A DNA stretch of 64,000 bases from Triplophysa rosa (GCF_024868665.1 NC_079914.1:1-64000); one strand, 5' to 3'; counted from the stretch's first letter, positions 46,138 to 56,536 are shown. The notes: a model not told the origin generated them from the sequence alone. A program made the numbers and translations.

Positions 46138-46960
46138 CGCACTCATTCCTGTACTCCTGTAATGCTCCCATCCCCCTTTTAGGGCAGAGACTTATTATTC
46201 AAGTTAGGAGCAGTCATCTATGTTCCCTGAGGGAGTGATAGTGACAATTTCCAGATGGTTCGCAGAAAGAATTGTTCTCTTTCAGGTCACACCACAGACA
46301 GTCAGTGGATGTTAACAACATGTGGTGAGTTAGAAGATGCTGAATATATTGGGTTGAGCTAGATTCCAGTGTAGCCCCTAATAGTATTGTATCAAGGTAT
46401 AATGAACACCGCCAGATGGATCAACAAACATAGACATTTTCTGCCACCATAGACCCCTTACATTGCACATTGTTTATGAAGGGATGACACCACACAATAC
46501 CAAGATCTGTTCTCAGAAATAGAGGACAGTAAATGGGTGTTAAGGGGATCTGGACTAATGATAGGAAAAGAGGGAGTAGTGGCACCAATTTTACTGACAG
46601 AAGAGCAGATGAAATGGTATGAAATGTCTGATACAGCTGCACCACACTCTCTTAGCATTACATCCAAATCATGAGCTAGGGAGCTAGGCAACATGACTAA
46701 GAGCTGTTGGCAGCAAGATTGGAAACCCACAGAAACTTGGGGTATCCTTATTCAGAACACAAAAAGCATATTGGGTGCAAGACCAAACAGAAGACACAGG
46801 GGTGTTGACACATAAACAGATCTCTAGAAGCCATGGTAGGGAGCAGACAGACGCTGACGGAGCAGAAAAAATGATTGACACATTGCCAGATAATCTATGG
46901 TCTCAAGGACCAACAGATGTAGGGTTTTGTAACATCAAACCTGTTAGCTTCAAATTGACC
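46138..46960 (+). pseudogene. Endogenous retrovirus protease-RT junction, heavily eroded
   Basis: No frame is open for long. Short readable scraps in different frames suggest it once linked protease to RT. I cannot place individual motifs. Confidence 0.45.
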
Positions 46961-47755
46961 ACCACCACACCTATTTGGGTCCCTCAGTACCCAACAAACC
47001 AGAAGCAGAAGAAGGTGTAGCCACCACTGTTTCCGGACTGATTGAAAAGGGAGTGATAACCCCTTATAGGTCCAATTGGAACACACCAATTTTTCCAGTG
47101 CCTAAACCAGGCACCAACAAGTACAGGTTGGTGCATGATTTACGCAACATTAACTCTGTTGTGGTGACACCCACCATGACTGTACCAAACCCATATATTG
47201 CACTGTCTATATTGACCCCAATGCACCAATGGTTCACGTGTATTGATTTGGCTAATGCTTTCTTCTGTATTCCAATCGCAGAGGATTGCAAAGCATGTTT
47301 GGCTTTTACATACAGGGGATGCCAGTATTCTTACAACAGACTACCACAAGGGTTTATTTTGTCACCAGGAATTTTTAATCATGTTTTAAAACAACAGCTA
47401 CAGGACTGTAGCTTACCTGAGAACTGTGTCATGATCATGTATGTTGAGACCTACTCTTGGCAGCCACAACTGAAAAGGCGTGCTTGGAGGCTACCAGAGT
47501 TGTGTTGCTTCAGTTGCACAAGTCTGGTTTCAAGGTAAGCAAGGACAAACTGCAGGTGTGCAGACCTTGTGTTACATTTTTAGGTCGACTGATCACGGCA
47601 CAGGGATCAACTTTGACAGGGACACAAAGACAGGGTATACTCAGCCATCCTAAGCCAACCACAGTGAAAGACATGTTGTCATTTTTAGGCCTCACAGGAT
47701 TCAGTAGGCACTATATCCCTATGTATGTTTCACTGACTACACCACTCAGCAGTTG
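46961..47755 (+). pseudogene. Endogenous retrovirus reverse transcriptase, frameshifted
   Basis: Two overlapping frames (46975-47538 and 47457-47756) carry RT blocks: SNWNTPIFPVPKPGTNKYRL, VHDLRNINSVVV, TCIDLANAFFCIPI (first catalytic Asp), YNRLPQGFILSPGIFN, then the thumb/connection text FLGRLITAQG and LSFLGLTGFSRHYI. The YxDD box near 47440 is destroyed: the frame reads YVE and then shifts. RT activity is therefore lost. Confidence 0.85.
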
Positions 47756-48750
47756 ATTAAAGAGCATGGCATGAAAAATCTGAAAGCAGAACTTCAGTGG
47801 ACACAAGAGGCTGAACGGACGTTCATTGACCTCAAGACACAGCTAGCTCATGCCGCACACCTGAATTGTGCCAATTATGAGTTACCTTTTTTCCTGGATG
47901 CCTCAGAATCTGGCTCCAGCGCACATGGTGTCCTGTTTCAGAAAGACCAGGGCAGGAGAAAAGTGTTGATGTATGCGAGTGTGTTGTTAGACTGTGTAGA
48001 CAAAGACAACCACTTTGTTCCGATTTGCAGCGGGTTTAGCTAAAGTTGTGCAAAAACATCACACATTGTAATGGGCCACCCATTGACAATACTCACCACA
48101 CACTCTATCATGTCATTCGTAAATTCAGCATCATTCACGTTTCTCACCACTGAGACAGAGAAGAATAGCTAAGATTTTGACCAGTCCCAATTTCACATAC
48201 CACATGAGAGGCATAATATGGCTGATCTGATGGGTAATGGACACCACAGATTGTGCACCCATCACTGAGAGAGCATCCAAAGTAAGAGAAGATCTATCTG
48301 CGGTGCCATTGACAACCCCACCGCCAGTTATGACATTGTTCACAGATGGTTGTTGTTTCAGAGCAGAGGATGGGAGCCTGAAGGCAGCCTATGCCAGTAG
48401 TTGAACAAGTGGGAAGCTCATTAGTGACAAGGATGCAGGGAATTAGAAGGAAAACAGTCAGCACAGAGAGCAGAATGATAGCAGTACAAGAGCCCTGTAC
48501 TACGCGGTGAGACCCGTGTGAACATATATTCCGATTCAGCATATGTTGTAACAGCTGTCCACGTGGAATTGCCCTTATGGCAGAGGTGTGGTTTTATCAC
48601 ATCCCAGGTCGACCAATCACCATGCATGCGAAGCCAGAGACCTTTTAGAGGCCTGATGATACCCAAAGAGGTAGCAGTTATTAAATGTCCAGGACATTCC
48701 AAAAATGATTCCCCTATCACTGATGAAACAATGCAGCTGATCTAGCTGCC
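47753..48750 (+). pseudogene. Endogenous retrovirus connection and RNase H, broken
   Basis: 47753-48043 holds the connection region (LQWTQEAERTFIDLKTQL, LPFFLDASESGSSAHGVLFQ). Around 48325-48370 a phrase MTLFTDG marks the first catalytic Asp of RNase H, and 48518-48560 reads IYSDSAYVVTAV, the second Asp box. Frame changes separate them. Confidence 0.75.
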
Positions 48751-48789
48751 AAAACTGAAGCTGGCTATGTTGCAACTCAGCAGGTGGTA

Positions 48790-49853
48790 AGATCAGAAGA
48801 GCCTGTAGTGATCTTTTGCCTCGTTTCACTCGAGAATATTTGTCAAAGAACAACAGAAATCTGCCCCTGAAGAACAATCAGTCTGGTCACAGCATGGAGG
48901 ATCTGTCGCTAGTGATGGTCTATGGCAAGCGCCGATGGACGTCCGGCATTGCCTGTCTCTCTGACCGGTTCAATGTTAACCAAGCCCATGGGGTAAGCCA
49001 TGTCAGTGACAAACAAATGATGAGAGCCTCGAACATTGGTGGCATCCATTTTTGCAATCCATGGTGTCAGGTCATGTGACAGTTGTTGTATCTGTCAGGA
49101 ACACAATGTAAAACCTAGCATCAAACCCAAACGGGGTGTTTCCCTTTGACATCTGGTCCAGGGGAAGAAATTGTGATTGATTCACAGCATGATACACGAT
49201 ACAGCAAACGCTATGTTTTGGTGATTGTTGATTATTTCACTGGTTGGCCAGAAGCATATCCTGTCGGCCGAGAGGACAGTACGGCGTAATAAAGTGTTAA
49301 TCAACACATTACATCCACACTATGGGTTCCCACGCGATCAGTCGACAATGCCACCATTTTAAAAATGAACATTTGAAAATTGTTGAACAGGCTCTAGGCC
49401 TAACACATGCGTATGGTGCGGTTTACCATGCGGCCAGCCAAGGTAAGGTTGAACGCCTTAACCTGACAATTAAACTAAAATTGGCTAAAATCTGTGCACA
49501 GACTAAATTGAACTGGCTGTCAGCTTTACCCATTGCTCTCATGTCTATTCGTTCTTCTGTCAACAGGATCTCAGGCTTTACACCTTTTGAATTGCTTACA
49601 GGTCGTCAATTTCCAGGACCAACCACGGCGTTGAGAGAGGACACAGTGCAGCCATTGTCACATACTGTGTATTTTGATAAACTAACAGCTCTGATTCGAA
49701 CCTTTTCCCATCAGGTAACCCCTGTACCAGCACAACCGGAGGAACTGCATCCCAGTCACGACAGACTGGGTCAGGATCAGGACATTCCGTAGAAAGTGGA
49801 GTGAACCACGGTGGTCTACAACCCCACGAGTAACAGCTCGCACCTCACATTGT
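48790..49853 (+). pseudogene. Endogenous retrovirus integrase, broken
   Basis: The N-terminal HHCC zinc domain is readable near 48990-49110 (GVSHVSDKQMM, CQEH). The catalytic core follows: VLVIVDYFTGWPEAYPV (about 49217-49265; the first Asp of DDE lies just upstream in this region) and KVERLNLTIKLKLAKICAQT (the catalytic Glu, about 49447-49505). The second Asp box is altered. GFTPFELLTGRQFPGPTT marks the end of the core. At least three frameshifts are present. Confidence 0.8.
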
Positions 49854-50453
49854 GTGCAACTCCAAGGCAAAGGAGACACTTGGTTCCATTTAACATCCTG
49901 TGTAGCTTGTGACCCCCCTTCTAGGTCTCTTGCTGACACTGGTTTGGACCTGAGGACTCAGGTCCAAGAGAGGGAGGATACAGATACAGAGAGTGACGGT
50001 AAAACAGACACTGAAATTGCCACTGGACAACACCAACAGCTCCAAATTATACACAAAACAGGTGATATTTTCACAAGCCCACACACAGAACCATTAGCTC
50101 ATTGTGTAAGTGCTGATTGTGCATACGGGGCAGGTATTGCAAACAGTTAAGGAAAAATTTGGAGTGGAAAAGTAAGGTGTCAACATAAAAAACCGGGTGA
50201 GTGTGCAGTAACCCGGGAAAGAGACAGGACTGTGTTTCACCTAATAACCAAAGAACAATGCACTGATTTACCAACGTATGACTGTTTCACAGAAAGCCTA
50301 AAACACATGAGAGATTGGTGTGTGGCTCATAGAGTAAGAAGTGTCTCAGTACCCCGGCTGGGGTGTGGTCTGATAACTAGATTCAAGAAAGTGCAAAAGA
50401 TTCTGAGTGAAGTGTTCACGGACGTGACATACAAATAACCATTTATTCCTTAT
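49854..50453 (+). pseudogene. Integrase C-terminus fused to an OARD1-like macro domain
   Basis: Macro domains bind or hydrolyse ADP-ribose conjugates. One uninterrupted frame, 49854-50150, begins with integrase C-terminal text (KGDTWFHLTSCV) and passes through an acidic linker (EREDTDTESDGKTDTE) into macro text: KTGDIFTSPHTEPLAHCVS, then ADCAYGAGIA. After a stop near 50150 the domain resumes in 50161-50438 with CQHKKPGECAVTRERDR, VFHLITKEQCTDLPTYD and VSVPRLGCGL. The motif order is that of the OARD1 (C6orf130/TARG1)-type macro family. A one-base loss near 50430 cuts the C-terminal end. Broken in this copy, but the fusion itself is plain. Confidence 0.8.
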
Positions 50454-50629
50454 AATCAAGTTTTCATTATTGTGTGTTTTGAGTGTTTTTCAATGTTTTT
50501 CAATTTTCAGGTTTAAAGTGTATTTTTTAAGAGTGTTTTCTTACAAGTTTTAAGGTATTAAGTTTTAAGAAGTGTGATTTTGTAAAGATAACAAGACATT
50601 ACTAGAGAGGGTGAATAAACAGCAACAAG

Positions 50630-51049
50630 ATGAAGCTGTGGGAAAATTGGAAATTATTGGGGATGTTAGGACAGCTATTGAAAAGAAAGAATCCCACCCC
50701 CATACAGTATGCCTTTGTTGTGGTTCAGCAGTCTGAGAGCTGGGAGGGAGCTCTAGAATACTGTAGACATCATCATGATGATCTGGCGTCTCTGAGCTCA
50801 AGCAGAAGCATGACTGATGCTCTCAGTAAGATCACAGGAGCTCAAACACAATACGTGTGGATCGGTCTGCGCTTTCTAGCAGGTGGATGGTTCTGGATCA
50901 GTGGAGATGATCTTATCCTCAATGTCTGGTCTTCAGCTGGACCGCCTCAATGTCCTGCCCAAAACCAACGCTGTGCAGCTCTGGACAAGAACACACAGAC
51001 CTGGACACCCAGAGACTGTGAGGAGAAACTCAACTTTCTGTGTGTTTAG
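50630..51049 (+). CDS. C-type lectin domain protein, 139 codons (complete ORF or last exon)
   Basis: A C-type lectin-like domain: VVVQQSESWEGALEYCRHHH, DDLASLSS, YVWIGLRFLAGGWFWISGDD, NVWSSAGPPQC, RCAALD, RDCEEKLNFLCV, with the four canonical cysteines in place (YCR, QCP, RCA plus DCE/LCV pairing). EPN/WND sugar-binding motifs are not present, so calcium-dependent sugar binding is doubtful. The ORF has an ATG at 50630, but a good acceptor CCCCATACAG at 50698-50707 suggests that the domain is the last exon of a spliced gene starting at 50708. No signal peptide or transmembrane segment is seen. An ATAAATAAA polyadenylation region follows at about 51222. It stands between the retroviral macro domain and a polypurine/LTR-like junction at 52126. 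It could be host exon or element cargo. Confidence 0.75.
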   Translation: MKLWENWKLLGMLGQLLKRKNPTPIQYAFVVVQQSESWEGALEYCRHHHDDLASLSSSRSMTDALSKITGAQTQYVWIGLRFLAGGWFWISGDDLILNVWSSAGPPQCPAQNQRCAALDKNTQTWTPRDCEEKLNFLCV

Positions 51050-52125
51050 CTGTCAGTAAACGCTACATCACAGCGTTCTGAATTGCTTTAATAGATGTGG
51101 TATTAATTAGGACTGGGGTTGGTCTAAAGTTGGCTGTGGTGGGTTTAATGCATTATGACATCTCTCTTTAAAAGTGTGTTCATTTTTCTGGGTGAATCAT
51201 TCTGTGACCCTCCACTTAATCATAAATAAATCGCTCGTTTTCTCTGTTTGATTACTGCTGTAACTTGTACTAAACTTGTTTAAACTTTACACTTTGCATT
51301 GTGTACTACAAATTGTTGAATAGCTCTTCATGTTTCTCATGTAAAAGTCCGTTTGGATTAAGCATTTAATGAATAAATAAATGTAAATGTAAAGCAAATG
51401 ATAAGCGAGGACATTAGACGTTAACATCACACACAGCAATATATACAGCTGCTTTGCAACAGTGTCCATTGACCAAAGAGCTAGAAATAGAATGAAATTT
51501 AATGTACTTTTAAGCATATTGTGTCATTTTTAATCTCTGTAAAATTAAATTTACATAAATGAAAATGTTACTGTCAAGTCGAGCCTGGCATTGATTATTT
51601 CAACTTATTTCAATGATTTTAAAAACTCACAACTGAATCTATATGCAGATCATTTATTCACTAGTTGCACAAGATGGCGCTGGTGAGCTTTTGGGACGCC
51701 AGGGTTGGCAGCAGGGGTACCTCACACGTCTCTTTGGTCGTCCCCTGGTGGCTGGCCCGCCCTCTCCATGTAAACAAATGGGACAGGAGCCAAACTATAA
51801 AAGCCAATTACCCTTCAAATCATTTTTTGCCAAAGTTGTTTTTTTGTTGTTTTGTTGTTAAGTTGTTAGTCTGTTTTTATCACGTTGATGTATGTCCAAG
51901 TGTTTGTTTTTTGAATAGGTTTGGTTTTGGTTAGTTATTAGATGTTATAATAAAGGGGCGCGGTAACATGATTTCTTCGTTTAAGATTGATTCATCAGGG
52001 AATATGGGCAGAACTGTGATACCGGCCTGCACTTCGTGCTCACTACTGCGCAGACTCCAAACTGACGTTTTTGCATAACATGTCAGCGCCCATCATCTGA
52101 TGTTTTACGTTCAATATATTACAAT
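51050..52125. other. Non-coding stretch after the lectin ORF
   Basis: Probable 3' UTR with AATAAA-type signals near 51222. A separate patch at 51660-51960 has ACTATAAAAGCCAATT (TATA-like, near 51799) and ATAATAAAGG (near 51949), resembling a small LTR or promoter-bearing repeat of unknown type. No gene. Confidence 0.4.
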
Positions 52126-52162
52126 AGAAGGAAGCGGAGTGTGGAAATATTTTTCAGTTATA
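52126..52162 (+). promoter_or_regulatory. Polypurine-tract-like AGAAGGAAGCGGAG followed by an LTR-like start
   Basis: 52126-52139 is all purine except one C, and at 52140 the text TGTGGAAATATTTTTCAGTT is nearly identical to the first 20 bases of the LTR at 53531. Similarity fades after about 24 bases. It may be the 3' PPT/LTR junction of the plus-strand element, or of a related one. Confidence 0.45.
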
Positions 52163-52299
52163 CATAGGGATATAGGATATAGGATACAGTATCTATTTTC
52201 ACATAGTTAAGTCACTTTTCACATTAATTTTCACATCAGCAATTGCATTTGCCTTTTCAAAACATTCAAACATATAACAAACAATTTTGGAATATTCCT

Positions 52300-52625
52300 T
52301 TATGAGTTCCCAGACTCAAAGGGAGTTATTTCACCCTGGCCTTTTTCGTCCCAGACGCGAATACCACAACGCAGTTTATGAGTTCCAAACTCAAAGGGAT
52401 GTAATTCCCTGGCCTATTTTTCGTCCCAGACGCGAATACCACAACGCAGTTTATGAGTCCCAGACTCAAAGGATATTAATTTATCCTGGACTTTTTCGTC
52501 CCAGACGCGATTACCACAACGCAGTTTATGAGTCCCAGACTCAAAGGATATTAATTTATCCTGGACTTTTTCGTCCCAGACGCGATTACCACAACGCAAC
52601 TTATGAGTCCCAGACTCAAGGGTTT
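52300..52625. repeat. 75-bp tandem repeat, four full units plus a part
   Basis: Units start TTATGAG at 52300, 52376, 52451, 52526 and 52601 (periods 76, 75, 75, 75). The conserved core is CGTCCCAGACGCGA and CAGACTCAAAGG. Because 75 is 25 codons the plus strand stays open (repeated FRPRR.YHNAVYESQTQR), as does the minus strand. Adjacent to the retroviral leader. Confidence 0.9.
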
Positions 52626-52917
52626 TTATTACCCTCTCTACGGGGGACTCTAACCACCCTATTTAATATTTTACTCTTTCAAATCTGATTTTTCAAAAAC
52701 TTCCTTTTTCTATTTATTTCAACTTCCTCAGAATGTTCATCAAATTCAACACAACAATTTAGGTATGTTCAATAGCAGAATTTTGAATAAACAGGCTTCT
52801 GCTTACCTTTTTCTTGTTGGTCGCGACCTGTGTGTTGAACCTGAGTCCGTTCTGATCTCTCTCGCCAAAAGGCACACAATTAGCACTATCTCTCTAAATC
52901 ACGTCGGGGTCACCAAT
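52626..52917 (-). mobile_element. Retroviral leader with tRNA-Trp primer-binding site, copy 1
   Basis: On the plus strand, 52896-52915 reads AAATCACGTCGGGGTCACCA, identical to the 3' end of vertebrate tRNA-Trp including CCA as I know it. A primer-binding site is the complement of this, so the leader runs on the minus strand away from the LTR start at 52918. Confidence 0.8.
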
Positions 52918-52990
52918 TGTTGGACTTTAAAGGCAGTCCTGCATGCTCAAAAAGGAGTCATGCTGTCCATCTTTTATACAGTCTATGGTC
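52918..52990 (-). mobile_element. LTR 3' end fragment, minus orientation
   Basis: TGTTGGACTTTAAAGGCAGT and onward match the outer end of the left LTR (43046 onward), correctly placed next to leader copy 1. It is cut off after about 70 bp by the fragment at 52992. Confidence 0.75.
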
Positions 52991-52991
52991 G

Positions 52992-53215
52992 GCTGTCAAG
53001 ATATGAGTGGGGAAGAACACAAGTGCAGGCAGGCGGTGAAGGGGTTAACACAAGACTTTAATAACAAACAACAAAACAGAAAACAAAAACCCACAATGGG
53101 GAAAACAGGACACGATCACTTAACTAACTCAAAATACAAACACTTCCCTCGAAGGGGTAAAATAAACAATAATCACAAACCACGACACAACGTCAAAAAC
53201 AAGGCAAGGTAATCC
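52992..53215 (-). mobile_element. Fragment of a TGTCATG-type LTR
   Basis: AGTGGGGAAGAACACAAGTG and CAGGCAGGCGGTGAAGGGGT, then AACCCACAATGGGG, match the corresponding part of the LTRs at 38817, 40635 and 41377 (reversed). Only about 220 bp are present. Confidence 0.75.
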
Positions 53216-53224
53216 ACATATAAT

Positions 53225-53520
53225 CACGATACCCTCTCTACGGGGGACTCTAACCACCCGATTTACAGTATTTTCTTTTTAAATCTGATTTCTCACAACT
53301 TCTCTTTATAATTTAGTTCTACTCATGCGGAATGTTCATCAAATTCAACACAACAATTTAGGTATGTTCAATAGCAGAATTTTGATTAAACAGGCTTCTG
53401 CTTACCTCTCTTTTATGTTGGTCGCGACCTGTGTGTTGAACCTGAATTCGTTCCGTTTTCCTCAACGCAAATGGCAAATGTGCCCTCGTCTCTTGACAAA
53501 TCACGTCACGGGTCACCAAT
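53225..53520 (-). mobile_element. Retroviral leader with tRNA-Trp primer-binding site, copy 2
   Basis: A diverged second copy of 52626-52917, in the same order (CTCTCTACGGGGGACTCTAA, ATGTTCATCAAATTCAACAC, GGTCGCGACCTGTGTGTTGA). The primer-binding site at about 53498-53517 has an altered base pattern (CACGTCACGGGTCACCA). Confidence 0.8.
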
Positions 53521-53530
53521 TGTTGGGAAT

Positions 53531-54302
53531 TGTGGAAATATTATTCAGTTAGAAGTATGATTTAATTACCAATATAATCAATAAGTGTTTTCTTTCATTA
53601 AATCATTAAGCTGTGTGCTTTTAATGTGTTTGCTTGCTCTTTTATCTAGTGGAAAAATACAGAGATAAAGATAGAGGGTTTGTGTGTACGTGCCGGATTC
53701 GTGAAACCACAATAGAGGAACAAGCTTGCAGAAATAGAACAGCTCGTTTTGACAAGTTTAACTAACAACACACACACTAAAAGAGTCACATAGGGAAGGG
53801 ATGTTATGAATTAATCCAATGCATATGTTTTAAGTATAATCATGAGTTTTGATGTGTCTTATTGATCATAGGATTAAGAAACAATGCTGCATAATTAAAA
53901 GCATTAGATGATTGAGTTTTTTACTGAAAGTATTTTTACATGTTGTTTTGCGATATGAAACTGTCTCTAGATAACACTTCCTCAAATTAGCAACTGACCG
54001 CAGGTTGCAGAAGATGTGTTGCAAAGATGTTTTGCAGATATGCATGGTGATTGGTGGAAAGGGAGCAGCACTCCTTAAAAGGGCAGAGGAGGAGTCAGAA
54101 GATGCGAACGACGTCACATACCAAATAAATATATGTGTTTTTGAATAATTTGGGTTGTTGGCTTATGGTGGAGTGAGGAGGTCGTCTGACAACCCAAAGC
54201 TTTGTTACCCCTTTTTACATCTGATAATAAACTTCTAATCGATTTTGGAGAACGTCTCTGTACAAATTTTTGAACATGCAGGACTGCCTCAAAAGTCCAA
54301 CA
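53531..54302 (+). mobile_element. Retroviral-type LTR, right, plus orientation
   Basis: TGTGGAAATATTATTCAGTT to AAAAGTCCAACA, near-identical to the reverse complement of 43046-43818. It sits directly behind leader copy 2, where a minus-orientation LTR would be expected. GTAG follows at 54303-54306. Confidence 0.85.
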
Positions 54303-54955
54303 GTAGCCAGAACTTTTTTTTTTGAGGTGGCCAGGTAAGACCCAGTGATTTTATTTTTTTGACCAAAAAATCCATACAGACAGAAATTCTTTAACTTCTA
54401 CTGTAATTTACACCAATTTTTCATTACACATAGTTTGCTGGTCAAAAACATACACAAAGAACGTAAGTAAACAATTTATTTGCAATGCTTTCATGTGCTA
54501 ACATTTTTTAAAATAATTTTCTAGCTATTATTTGCAGTAAGTTAGCATTTTTTATACAAAATAGACATTGCGGTACCCCAACTTAAACTTTCGCGAAAAT
54601 GTATTTAATGAATGAAATCCAGTTAAACAAGACTGATTTTACTGACCTGCTCCTTCCGGTCGCGATGTACTTCAATGGTTCACAGACAGTACAATGTCAC
54701 GAAGCGGTTAGCAGCTGTTCAGCTATAGCGCTCAGACTGTTTGCATCAGTGCGTCAGCGTATGACATCATATTAACGCGAGAGTAATGTTCTCGCGTTAC
54801 TTTCAGTGCATACGCTAAATGATCTGCGCAGCACTCCATAAACTCCGACACACATCTTAAAACTTCTTCGCACAACAGAGGGGGCCAGATAGGTGGCTGT
54901 CAATCATTCAGGGGTAGCCGTGGCTACCCATGGCCACCATGTAGCTACGCCCCTG
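54303..54955. mobile_element. Possible hAT-type fragment
   Basis: The right edge GTAGCTACGCCCCTG (complement CAGGGGCGTAGCTAC) is a typical terminal sequence of fish hAT-type elements. The matching left end is absent, probably lost at the LTR border. No transposase. Confidence 0.4.
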
Positions 54956-56535
54956 GCTCCACAGTCCAAGGCATATTACCCCACTGGGGACAATAAAGTG
55001 TATTTAATTAAACTTCTGGTGGGGTGCAGTACACAAAAAATCCACAAAAATAAGGGCACAATATATTGTATTAATATTAAAAGAATTTTCTGTATTCATT
55101 TTTACAGTTGTTTTACCTGTATTTTACAATTTGCACTGCATAAAATTGCATTTTAGCATTAACGGAAATGTCCGTAAAATGCACTGGTAATTTCCTGCCA
55201 GTACTTTATCTGTTTTTTTACGGGATTTATTTTTACAGTGTACCTTGTGCACAAGATTTTGATTTTAGACTATATTTTTAAAGAGTAATTTAACTTAAAA
55301 CTTAATAAAGAGTAAAAATCAAGAGTGATTTTTAAGGTCCTACTTTGGTTAATGGAGTGTCCAATAACAAGTTTATGTACATACATGGTGTAAAACACTC
55401 TTATTTTCTAATAATAGGCAGTTATTAAGGCAGTACCTTACTTCTTGACTGACTCTCAAATGATTCATTCGGCGATTCATCCGTCTAATCCCCTCCTTTC
55501 TGTCAGCCTACTCTGATCTGATTGGACAGATGGTCAAATCTGCTGTGATTGGTCTGCTGCGTGCAGTGTCGCAAATGGAACGTAAGCGGGCATTACAAGG
55601 AGTGACGCAAATCTGACCCGGAACTGAAATTAGAACGACATATGACTCGTTCGCTTGATTCAGAGTCGACTTCCTTTTTTCCCAAGCCAATAACTTTGTT
55701 ATTCGTTTACTTTCGGCTTTACAATTTGGCAGACTGCTTACATTCACACACAGACTGCTTACATTCACACACTGACATTAAAGGAAGTTAAAAATGCTCT
55801 AAAACTGTAAATGTGATTCAACTTTTTCATTATTCACACATGAAAAAAAATCCCACCTAAAACAAGAAAAATTCCCCAGCAAATCCTCACACAAAATCTT
55901 ACGTGCATTTTTTTTTGCAGAACCTGCAGTCGCATGCCACATTTCACATGAGTGTCTAAGAGAGAGAGAAACACCACCTACTGCTGAGATGAACACATAT
56001 CAAGAAACAGAGAAATCATGTTCTCCATCTCTACCAAACCTACAAACTAAAGTCCAACACAAAACCAGAAGAGATTCTGAATTCTCTGTGAAAATGAGGG
56101 ATCTTCCAGAAAGATCCAGACCCCCGACTAACATCTGGACCCTCGCACTGACTCGCATTTCTTCAGCTTTCTCTCAACGCTTTATTACAGTACACTGTGT
56201 GTGACGGGACATTATTTCTATTTCTTTTTTCCATTGCTTTTGGTTGACAGTGCTGCTTTCTTCTGTGATATCTGCTCAGGATTTCAGAGATTTTTGATTC
56301 CAAATGATGTGTGAGTGAAATAAAAAGAAAAAAGAAAGAGAAAATATGTATAAAGTCATAACTTGTACGCAGTGGCTTTTTTATTACCTGATGAGTAATC
56401 TCAAAACAAACCAAAATTGTATTTGATAATATATAATTTGTTGCATTATGATATTTTAAATCTTTGCGTTCCTGTGAAAAATATAGGTTTTTTGATGTTC
56501 TTGACAGCTGACAAAACCTCCAGACACAAGCACAA
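54956..56535. other. Intergenic, no gene recognised
   Basis: AT-rich. A 71-codon open frame at 55989-56204 lacks recognisable motifs or splice context and is not called. Confidence 0.5.
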
Positions 56536-56536
56536 T

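Larger units (their letters stand above)
44855..50453 (+). mobile_element. Decayed endogenous retrovirus-like element with gag, pol and a macro domain
   Basis: Order on the plus strand: gag with one zinc knuckle, aspartic protease, RT, RNase H, integrase, macro domain. The domain order and gag-pro-pol in one line resemble gamma/epsilon-type retroviruses of fish. Many stops and frameshifts make it non-functional. No envelope gene is recognised. The 5' LTR would fall in the gap. Confidence 0.85.

Noticed and set aside
51660..51960. Independent promoter/gene with TATA box near 51799
   Set aside because: A TATA-like and an AATAAA-like motif 150 bp apart with no coding sequence; more likely an unclassified repeat or LTR fragment.
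52300..52625. CRISPR-like array
   Set aside because: 75-bp contiguous tandem units without unique spacers in a vertebrate genome; a minisatellite.
52896..52915. tRNA-Trp gene fragment
   Set aside because: It includes the non-genomic CCA and lies next to an LTR edge, so it is a primer-binding site on the other strand.
55989..56204. 71-codon plus-strand frame as a gene
   Set aside because: No recognisable motif, no splice context, single-frame chance length in AT-rich sequence.
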